From Paulownia fortunei (taxonomy: Eukaryota > Streptophyta > Magnoliopsida > Lamiales > Paulowniaceae): a DNA stretch of 64,000 nt. The notes beneath the pieces are model-generated. The model was not told where the DNA came from. It did not search any database and saw nothing but the letters and a program-made list of their open reading frames with translations. The stretch is from assembly GCA_019321725.1 (NCBI GenBank), contig CM033112.1:22846509-22910508 (forward strand). The letters are read 5' to 3'. Shown piece by piece: positions 47,240 to 57,796 of this stretch. Both the position numbers and the translations under genes were made by a program. Positions within the stretch are counted from its first letter, which is position 1, and each line of letters starts with the position of its first letter.

Positions 47240-50185
47240 GGAAAGTACCAATTGGAGAGCTTGGCAAGTCGCAATTTTCAAGTTGAAACTTGCATGGTAA
47301 GAACTGAATCGGCCACGATTGATACCAAGCTTGTTTATTTTTCATATAAAAAATAAAGGAGAAAAAAAAATATTTCTCTTACTAATTCAGTAAATAATGA
47401 TTATAGCTTCAGTTTCTTAAATTGTACGCTTTTTTTCTCCTTTAATCTTTCTGGGCACTTTAGTTTGGCTTTTGATCAAACATCAGTATTTCACAGCATG
47501 GATGCATGTATGTTATGGTTTGACTTGTGCTGTAACAAGGCAATTGTGGTGTTGGGAAACAAAGCCAAAATAAATAACACGAAAATAGTTGAATTAGAAA
47601 AAAAAAATTTACATATTGGATTAAAAATAAGACTAAACTAAAAATTCCAAAGAGTAGTATAAGAGAGAGTAAAAATATGACATAATATTTTTATATGAAA
47701 AACTCAAATCAGAAAAAATTATAAGACCGTAGTCCGGAAAAAACTTTCACTGTATATATAATAGACTTATAAAATTATCCCTAAATTAGAGGATACAAAA
47801 ATAATTTTTAAAAAAATATCTATTGAATCACAAATATTTTAAATTTCTCAACTTGAAAAAAAAAAAACTATTTTAAAAAAGAATGAAAAAATCCTAAAAA
47901 AATTCTGTCTATTTTTTGGCTCAAAACACTATATTTTTTTATTTTTTTTTAGATTTGGTGTCTTTCAGCGCATTTGAAAAACGAAAGAGAGAGAGGGGAA
48001 GGAGCTGACCAGTCCCTTTTGTTGGTTTTTTTTACCTCTCTTGGGTTTCACCTCCACATAGGGTGGAATATCATCATGGGGTAACTTATAGAATTTCTAC
48101 TTGGTTTTCTGGAAATTTAATTTCATTTTAATCTCATTTATTTTGTGCCAGGAATTTGGAATTTATTTAAAATGCTCAAGTTCTATTAATAATTGAGTCG
48201 GTCCCAGCAATATTTTGTTATAATTTAGATTTCTTCATAAGTTGTGCTTAAATTTGGTTGATTTTAAATTACGGGCAAGGAAAACTTTGACAAATATAGA
48301 GTAAATATCTAATGACCAAGAAATACTTAAAACAAGGGAGTAAGATTAAAAAAAAAAAATCATCTTATCCTCCTAATTAAAAGAAAGATTGAAAAGGAAT
48401 ATGGTAAAAGCAAAATAAATATTTCTCTAATTCTCTCTATTATTTTTTCCATCTCAACTTTTAGAAATTATATTTTATCATAAATTTTAATTTCAGATTA
48501 TCATTCCCATTTAAGTATATTTTTTAAAAAACTTAACTATGAATTTTTCTTTTTTCTTTTATTAATATGGCTGTAGACATCATCAACTTAATACTTAAGT
48601 ATGTTATCACGTTGATCACTTAAAAAAACAAATGATAAAAATATCAAAATAAAACAAAGTATGATTAGTAAGAATTCTACAAAGGAATTACTCCAGGCAT
48701 ATTTTTTAAAAATATTATTGTGTATGTAATACTTCAATTTATTATATATGACCAAATTGAATAACTTATTTATCAGTAAGTTGGTTTTTCTTTTTATTAT
48801 TTGTAATGGTACTCAATTTTCTCAAGTCATAATATTTAGTATTATCTAGTTAAAAAAGATAAAATTTAAATAATAAACCATACAGTATCACATCTAATAA
48901 ATTGAAAAACCTAAGTTATTTCATTAGTGAACCAAGCACAAATATTAATGATATTTATTATTTATTTTAATATATAAAATCTAATCATGTCCATTCTCTA
49001 TATTTATCCCTCTTATCCCCTTTCTTCTTTCTGTATATTAGTCACTTTCCCCAACAAAATATTTATTCTCATGAGAAAAGTAAAAAAATGAAAATAAACT
49101 GCAATATAAGAATCTACTGAATTTATTTTTTTCACATATTTCCATTTTGGTTAATAACCACCTCGGATGTTCTCTTTTACTAACTGTCGTTTTTATCATA
49201 ATACTTAAACTAATACGCCATAAAATACTGACTTCAATAACATTTTAATCTTTCTGAAGATCTTATTATTGTTTTAAAAATTCCCAAGAAAAAGTGGATT
49301 AAACTCATATCTTAAACCATGAAAAATGTTTTAAAAAGTTTTTTTTCTATTATTTCAAATCACTACTCAAGTCTTTCAAATTAGTGAAAGAATTCCTGAA
49401 AAAAATTATTTATAGATCACAAGAAAATAAAAAAATGATTCATGCAAAAAGTTTTTGCTCATTGTTTTAAATTTTTATTGTCTCCATTGAATTTCTAGCA
49501 AACAATTATATTCCTATATTTTATAGTAAGTATTATCAATTTTTATGATGTTAAAGTTTGATTTGTATGTTTATGTTTATATAATATATATTATTTGTTA
49601 TGATGAAGCACTTATTTAGATGAAGATTCTTTATGATGTAATAACAAAATAAACGAAAAATTAAAAGAAGTTAAATAAAATAAAGTATCAAACAGATCTC
49701 AATTATAACACTTAACAAATTACCTTATTTATTTTCCTTATTATTTAGAATCAAACACCTCGAACTATCATTTTTTATTTTATTATGCTATAAATTAATC
49801 TTTAATTTTCTCCTAAACTTGAAATAGAAATAGGATAATTGGTGTGACTAAAAAATGCACTTAGAAATAATTAAGGATTTAGTAACACTAGAGATGAAAT
49901 TAGGCAATTCAATGAACTCATAAAATATTATCATAAGGCAAAGTCAAAGTTCAAGGTTTTAAATTAATATATTTTCTAAATTTAAAATGTTATCAAAATC
50001 TAAACTCAAGATAACAACAATGTTAATTTACAAAATTGCCATTAAAAATGAGACTACCCTAGGGATATTTTAGTCGAATAAAAATTTAAAAAAAAAACTT
50101 TCAAAGTTATTTATATTTTTATAATAGTATAATATAGATATAAAGTTTATTCAAAACATTAAAATTACTAGGAAGGTTGTTTATC
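47240..50185. other. AT-rich spacer between the NLR pseudogene and NLR2
   Basis: The first part (47240-48350) keeps NLR 3'-flank similarity: 48095-48340 resembles 44360-44450 and 54310-54380, e.g. taatgaccaagaaatacttaaaac. The rest is AT-rich, with no domain or clear repeat boundary. Confidence 0.55.
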
Positions 50186-50289
50186 ATGTATGTATGTATG
50201 TATGTATGTATGTGTGTGTGTGTGTGTGCGTGTGTGTATATATATATATATATGTGTGTGTGTGTTGTGTGTGTGTGTGTGTGTATATG

Positions 50290-50339
<50 letters not shown>
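50186..50339. repeat. Compound microsatellite (TGTA)n(TG)n(TA)n(TG)n(TA)n(TG)n
   Basis: About 154 bp of alternating purine-pyrimidine repeats, roughly 560 bp upstream of the NLR2 start. The apparent ORFs on both strands here (TH/VC repeats) are artefacts of the repeat. Confidence 0.95.
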
Positions 50340-50342
<3 letters not shown>

Positions 50343-50902
50343 AAAAATTGCAAACATGGTTAAAGGAGATGATCGTATTTCCTAGTGGAGAATGTTGGGC
50401 CACTCAATTTGTCTGGTACATTAAAGGGCTAATTAATATTTTCATGGAATGTTGGGTTTATTTTGGGTGGTTTGGGAAAAGTTGTTTTGAGAAAATGTAT
50501 AGGGAATATGATATGAATTTGATTTTTATTTTCGGAATATATTTTGAAGTGCAATAAATTAGAATGTTTTGAAATAATCTATTGGAATAGAAGATTGCAT
50601 TAAAAAGAATATATATTACATAATGTTTAATAATATTTGTTTTTATTTTGAAAAAAAAAAAAAAACATTCATTGCCTTGGCATATCTCATAAATGCTAAA
50701 AGAAACAGGCTAGCTGTAAAAAGGCCCACAAAATTTCTAATAAGTGAGGGCAAGTTGTGAAAAGCATATAGCTTTATCATAAATGTTTCAACAAAGTGTT
50801 CTTGACCACTCTGAAAAATCTGTGGTTTCAGTTTCATATTGTGCGGTGCAGCATTGTTCTGAAAGCTAGTTAAATTCCTCAGAGAAAAAATACAAGCTAG
50901 AG

Positions 50903-53574
50903 ATGGCGGCTTATGCAGCTCTAGTTTCTCTTATGCATATTGTAGAGCAGATCCAGCATCACCCTCGCCCTCCAATTTCTCTTGACAAACTACAGGTTGA
51001 ATCTCTCATAAAAAACGTTACTTTCTTGCAAGATTTTCTTGAAGGTTATTCCCATGGTGGCAGCAAAGAAGCAGATGCCTTGGAGAGTCGCATTGCGCGT
51101 GCAGCTTATGCGGCAGAAGATATAATCGAATCCCATATTGTGGATCAAATTTTTGGTGGATCCACAAGTCATGTGGAAAATACAAGTTCCATTGAATTCT
51201 ATCAAGGTCTACAGAAAGTAATGGAAGACATGGAATTTATCAAGAAAGAGGCGACAGAGATTAAAGAGAATGTGGGAATCCATGATCAGCTGCAGAGAAA
51301 TTCAACGTCTGCTGGTTCAGTAAGATCTCCTTCCACGGGGCAGAACGCCATGGTGGGATTTGATGATATCTTGAATGAAATCATGGATAAGCTCACCGGA
51401 CAAGAATCTAATCGTCAAATCATCCCAATTATTGGCATGGGCGGCATTGGTAAGACTACACTTGCTAGAAATATTTATGTAAATCCGCTTATTGTGCAAT
51501 ACTTCGACATTCGTGCATGGGTTACAATTTCTCAAGAATACAGTATCAAAGGAATTCTTGTAGAAGTTCTTTGTTGTCAAGAAAAGAAAGAGAGCAGGGA
51601 AAATTTGACCCAAATGAATGAATATGAATTAGCAGATAAATTATACAAAAGTTTATCAGGTAGGAGGTATTTGGTTATAATGGATGATATGTGGAGTATT
51701 GAGGTGTGGGAAAAGTTGAAGTTCTTCTTTCCAGATAACAACAATGGAAGTAGAATAATACTAACCAGTAGACTATCAAATGTGGCTTTTGATTTAACTG
51801 GCTCTCATGGCTTTGAGATGAATTTTCTAGATGAAGATAAAAGCTGGAATCTACTTTGCAAAAATGTGTTTGGAGAAGAAAGTTGCCCTCTTGAATTGGA
51901 GGAAATTGGAAAGAAGATTGCAAGAAATTGCAAAGGACTTCCTTTGTCAATTGCCGTGATTGGAGGACTTTTAGCAAAGTCCGAACAGACACGAGAATAT
52001 TGGGAGTATATTGCTGAAAATTTAAATTCAATGGTGAATTTAGAGGACAATGAACGATGCTTAAAAATATTAAATACGAGTTATAAGCAGTTACCTGTTC
52101 ATCTAAAGCCATGTTTTCTTTATATAGGAGTTTTTCCTGAAGATAGTGAAATTCATGTCTCTTCACTCATAAAACTATGGGTTGGTGAAGGATTTCTAAA
52201 ACCAGTTGGTGGCAAAAGCTTGGAAATGATTGCACAAGACTACTTAAAGGATCTTATTGGCAGAAATCTCATTTTAGTTCATAAGTTGGGATCTAATGGG
52301 AAAATAAAATTTTGCAAAATCCATGATCTCTTGAGGGACCTATGCTTAAGAGAAGCCCAGAAAGAGAAGTTTGTTTGTGTCGTAAGGCCGCATAGTCATA
52401 CCATTCCACAAGGCATAAATACTCAACGCCGCATTGGTATTCATCAAAGCACATTGAAGGAGGAATATCTCCCTCAAGTCATTAATGCCTTGCAATCTGC
52501 ATCACTTACCCGATCTTTGATATGCGATTCTCCTGAAGTTTTACCATCTCTTAATTTTAGATTGTTGAGGGTATTGAAAGCGGTTGATAGACCTTTATAT
52601 TATGGAGATATGCATTCCCTAGAAGCCATATTTCAGCTAGTTAACTGGCGGTACCTTGCTATCAGACTTGATTGGATTCGGATTTCCAGTTATCTTTCTT
52701 CAGTCTACCTCCTTTGGAATCTACAGACATTAATTGTTCAGGGTACAGTGAACGCGATTGCACCATCTGAAATTTGGAAGATGCCACAACTTAGGCATGT
52801 CGAGTTCGACTTGATCTCCCATATCCTGCCAGTGGTCAAATGGAGGGGCGAGATGATGACTTTGTTTTGGGAAACCTACAAACCCTCTTGCAAATAAGAA
52901 ACTTCAAATGTGGTGAAGAGGTGGTCAAAAGAATACCCAGTATCAAGAAATTGCGAATATACTATCAGGAATTTGAGGGAGGGTCATGTTACTGTCTCAA
53001 CAATCTTGGTCGTCTACATAAACTCGAATCCCTTGGTTGCTTCTTTGTTTCAGAAAAGAAGCCAAGCAGGAGTGATTTGCTGCATAACCTCACCTTTCCG
53101 CTTTCCCTCAAGAAGTTGAGTTTAGAAGGCAGCCTCCTCCATTGGGAAGACATGACGACAAAGATAGGTTCATTACCCCTTCTTCAAGTGCTCAAACTGA
53201 AAAAGTGGTCCTTCGAAGGACCCGAATGGGAAACAGTTGAAGGGCAATTCTGCAGCCTAAAATTCTTGCTAATTGAAGAGTGTGATGATCTGGAGTACTG
53301 GACGACAGAGAGCAGCCACTTTCCACGCCTTGAGCACCTTGTTCTTCGAGACTTAGATAATTTGAAGGAGATCCCTTCTGGTATTGGAGATATACCAACG
53401 CTTCAATCAATTTTGTTGGACAGTTGTAGCGATTCTGCCGTCATTTCTGCTAAGGAAATACTAGAGGAACAAGAGGAACTTGGAAATGAAGGCCTTCAAG
53501 TTCGAGTTCACTTTTGGGAAGAGAACCAACTGGAGAGCTTGGCAAGTCCCAACTTCCAAGTTGAAATTTGGTAA
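50903..53574 (+). pseudogene. R1-like CC-NB-LRR with LRR frameshift (NLR2)
   Basis: The first frame (50903-52897, 664 codons) has an intact coiled coil with AEDIIES at 71-77, P-loop GMGGIGKTT 178-186, kinase 2 YLVIMDDMW, GLPL, RNBS-D CFLYIGVFPED and the MHD position as KIHD, then about the first third of the LRR. At about 52811-52820, NLR1 and NLR4 have four more bases than NLR2, and after that point the reading shifts and stops at 52897. The remaining LRR continues in another frame (52840-53574, MEGRDDDFVLGNLQ.. to NFQVEIW) without further breaks, so the lesion is recent. It could still make a truncated CC-NB protein. The upstream region differs from that of NLR1 and NLR3. Confidence 0.85.
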
Positions 53575-55825
53575 GAGCTAAATCTGCCATGATTGATATC
53601 AAGAAACTTTTTTTTTTTTTGGATGAAAAATGAAAGGAAAACAATTATCTGTCTTGATAAATTAGTCAATAATGATTATCACTTCAATTTCTTAACTTGT
53701 GCGCCTTTTTCTCCTGTAACCTTTTTGGGCACCTGAGTTTTGCTTCTGATCAAGAATTCAAGATTTATTTCGCAAATTGATTTCGAGCAAAGCTTTTTGC
53801 AATAAAATATGAAGCCAAATTTAGAATAACTCTTTAGTCCTATTTTGAATAATATTTGTCGTAAGAGTGATTATGTTACTTGTGGATACCATTTTACTTG
53901 CTACAATTTTTTGGACAATTTAACTCAAAACAAATTTTGCGCATAAAAATATTTTTAGGGAGTAAAATTGAACGTATTCAAATTTTTATCGCCAAAAAGA
54001 GATCAAACCATAAACCTGAATCTTCAACTTAAAGAGATGAGTTTTTAGTAAAAGATTTACTAAATCAGGCCTAAATAAATTGTCAATGTGAAAACTATTT
54101 TACCACCTGCATGGCAAAACACTGGTCAATTGCACAACTTTGCCAAAAAAACAATTCACTTCAAAATTACAAATAAACTTCTACCTTGAGATTATTTATG
54201 CGAAGCAATTGCATTTAAAATGTGGAATTTGCATGTATACGACGACTCAAACAAAGATGGAAGTACACCTGGCAGGGGAGTAGGGGATGGGATCAGGACA
54301 AAACCAGGATTTTAGATTACAGGCAAGAAAAACTTTGATAAAGAGTAAAATATCTAATGACCAAGAAATACTTAAAACTAGGGGAGTAAAATATAATTTA
54401 CACTATATTTGTACTTATTTTCAGTTAAGGGGCCCTGGGATCCTGGATGAGACAACCTTTATATAGCACATTACTATACAGGGCCACAGGCCAACTGCCA
54501 ATATCACACCTTATTGAAAAGTGTGCCTTGAATTTTAGTGGTCAAAAATACAATTAGTAGTGATCTTATCACCAGTTTTGTTATGAGCACTTGGTGGATA
54601 AAATTCATATAGTTTTGTGGCCACTACATAGATGTTTGTTGTCGCATGGTTGCTTGGTGTCTGTAATGCATGAAAGCATTAAATTTGTTTGGCAAATAAA
54701 CGAGTCGCATCATATTTCCATTGCATTAAGCAACTGAATGATGGTGCAAATTTCTTCTTGGCCGAAGGAAGTGCAGCTAACAAGGCTTGCTCCAAATCTA
54801 TACATATGTGTGTGTCTTGTTTTCTTGATTCGAACACATAATTTAGAGAGGAAAAATTGTAGAGAGTTTGAGAGGATAGAAAATAGAGAGTTGGTAAACA
54901 CTTGATAAGATTATTTTCTTAAGGTGTTGGGATTAATTAGAGAATATTTTTTTCTAATTGTTGTAAACTTTCGATTGTTATTTCTATAATAGTGGAATCA
55001 ATCCCCTATCCATGGACATAGGCTTGTTATTAATCGAACCATGTAAACACTTGTATCATTTTATTTTTTTTGTTCATTTTATCATTTTATTATCGTCTTA
55101 TTCAAACAAATGTACTGTTCGATTCGAATGCCAGCCTAACACACGTCATAGTGGAACCAAATACAAATCACACTTAACAAAAGCATCAGAAACTTAGTGT
55201 GATTATAGGCAACAGAAGGATTCATTTCTGGCATTGTGCCGGGAGAGGAAGATTGCACTTATCAGGAAGCTCCACAGCTAGGTTCGGGTCGATTCCAAGG
55301 GAAGGCAACAGCAATATTGACACTGCTACTGATAGTCAGCAGCAATATTGCCAAAACTATTACACTATGAAACAGAAGCAACTGCATTTTTCTTATAACT
55401 TTACTTTTGGCAACTGAGGTTTCATATATGATTCAATGGTTGAGAGATGAATAATTTGTTTATGAAAGCAGATAATGTCAAATTCAAATACCTTACAGGG
55501 CACTGCCCTGTGATCAGACTACACCCAGGCTTCAATATGACAGAAAGAACCTTCACACTTTAATTTTTCTGTTCCAACAAAGATAAAGATCGACGAAGCC
55601 AGAAAATATGCTGCAGCAGGAACCCAGGGAAGTCAAGGATCCATGGTACTGCATAATATTTCTAAAATTAACTAACCTGAATATTACAAAATTCAGAACT
55701 AAAATAACATTGATATTGCCAATTTGCATCGTGATGATAATAGGAGGGAAAAGTAACACATACCTAACATTACTTAATCTTTATTAATACTTGTCATGTA
55801 GTTGACGTACGCTCTTAGTTGAAAA
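53575..55825. other. NLR2 3' flank, duplicated downstream of NLR3
   Basis: The region is collinear with 60428-61640: cctgagttttgcttc, aatttagaataactctttagtcct, ccattttacttgctaca, ggatgggatcaggacaaaacc, and aacagaaggattcatttct. About 0.9 kb at 54480-55200 has no counterpart downstream of NLR3 and shows no recognisable gene. Confidence 0.65.
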
Positions 55826-57796
55826 TTGATTATAAATATGCAATGCACCAACTACACACTAATTTAAGCAAACAAATGGAGACTAGAAATTGTTATACAA
55901 TTGTAGGAAGAGATTAGTTTATAATCTATCAGCACAAGAAATTTCCATAAAATTTTGAAATATAGAAAACAAAAAGGAGAGAGATTTATATTGTTCTCTT
56001 TACTATTGTATTACAATGACTACGTATTTGAATACGTGAATTACAATGAGAAGAATAACAAATGGAGGAAATCACTTCAATATCAAATCATATAAAATCA
56101 TAAATACACAAAAATTAATTATGTAAATCATTGTAATCTTACATTTATATCAAAGTATCAACTTTGATTCTTGACATTCCCCCTCAAGTTGAATATGAAA
56201 TTGTTAATTGAAGTGTTCAACTTCAATAAAATAAATGACTTCAAGAAAATCTTGCATGCACTGCAATTTTGTGATTGAACATTATGATGAGAGAGAATAA
56301 TAATGGAATAACACATCATGCACTATAATATGAAATAAGCCATGAACAACATAAATGAAGTGTAACCAAAAACGATATGCATGGAATGAAAATAGTGCTA
56401 TGAAAAAAGTGACAGGATCAAAACCGGCGTAAATTTTAAATTATAAGAGAGAATTGAAAAGAGACAAAAGAACACAAAGATAAATAGTAGTTCAGTATAT
56501 GACCTACATCCCCAAATAAAACGCCCAACAAGCTAAAACATTTATGTTGTTCTCTCTTATTAGCATAAGTGTAATAGATATGTGAAGTACAATAATTAAA
56601 TAAATAAATCATATCAATTTAGATAAAATTAAATATTATATTATCCCAAGAATCGTATGTAATTCATAATTCAATCTATTTTGATTCTCAATACTCCTCG
56701 CACATTGGAAAAAAATAATTTATTGGAGTGTTCCACTTAAACAAGAGAACAACAATGCTCAGGGTTGCATTGCTCCACATGGTACCAAAAGATGAAATCG
56801 TTGAGATTGAATCATTTTGTGAATTTTGAAATAAGTCAAAGTTTGGAAAATAGCAGTAGTTTCCCTGAACGAGTATTGTGCAACTCAAAACACATAAGCA
56901 AAGTACATTAAGCTCGATAAACCTATTCTGATACCATATTAAATTTTGAAATTAAAAAAAAAAGAATTAAACAGAAAAAAATGAAAAAGATAAAAGAACA
57001 TGAAGATATAATGTGATATAACCATTTGGCCTATATCCATAGATAAAAAATCTAAAGGGCTAAAACTCTTATATTGTTTTCTCTTACTATTGCATTACAA
57101 TGACAAGAAGAAATTATGTAAATTGTTGTGATTTTTCAATTACTTCAAAGTATCAACTTTGATTCTTAACAATTTCAACATTGATAGAGATGAATACCCT
57201 TTTAAAGAAGACACCAACATAAGGTCGTCTCCTTTGCACCCATTTGTGCTCCCATGATTGCAAAATGAAGAAGATATTTTCAACATGTACATGAAGTACT
57301 TTTAGGCTGAATGGAAAAGTTAGAATTGTCATCCAACAACTTGAAACACTAAAAAAAATATAAGAATTGTCCAGTTGACAATTGCAGTGTACTTAGAGAA
57401 TGCTGCACACGCATTCTTGATTTATCTGGTGAAATATTTTTTCCTCTTGTGGAATCTGAATAGCCAATCTGTCATGCTAATTCATGCATTTCAAGTTGCC
57501 TATTCCTCCTCTCTTTTATCTGAAGAAATGCGGTAAACACAGCAAAACAACATATTCTAGTAATTAAAGAGGTTACAAAGAATCAAGTTCAGCTAATTAA
57601 GTACAGAAAGTCAACATCTTGGAAGAGTACTTTATTATTTCATAGGAATAACAGTTTAACAAAGTCTTCTTCGCAATTCTCCATATATAGCCAGGCCTGG
57701 GGAAATCACTAGATGTTATCTCATTTTAACTGACACTGCTCCATACTGTATTGCTGCATTTTTTTTGCAACTTTAAATAAAGAATAGAGGTTGGAG
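55826..57796 (+). promoter_or_regulatory. NLR3 upstream region, split by a retroelement
   Basis: 55826-55945 and 57172-57796 together match the upstream DNA of NLR1 and the relict copy. The TATA motif in ccatatatagccag lies at 57681-57694, about 110 bp before the ATG. The 1.2 kb between the two parts is an insertion listed separately. Confidence 0.75.
55946..57171 (-). mobile_element. Non-coding LTR element with three LTR-like blocks, target duplication ATTTC
   Basis: ATTTC occurs at 55941-55945 and 57172-57176, while NLR1 and the relict copy have agaaatttcaac once. The outer blocks (55947-56177 and 56944-57170) both start, on the minus strand, TGT(C/T)AAGAATCAAAGTTGATA and share acaatataa. 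A polypurine tract (ttgaggggga, about 56190-56180) adjoins the left block and a primer-site-like tggtatcagaa (about 56938-56928) adjoins the right block. A third, weaker block lies at about 56440-56683, followed by its own tract (gtgcgaggagta). No protein is encoded, so this is a non-autonomous element with an extra unit. Confidence 0.75.

Noticed and set aside
50119..50557. ORFs of up to 126 codons on both strands over the TG/TA repeat
   Set aside because: They translate the microsatellite into alternating residues (VC/CV, TH/HT) and only run on into spacer; no protein features.
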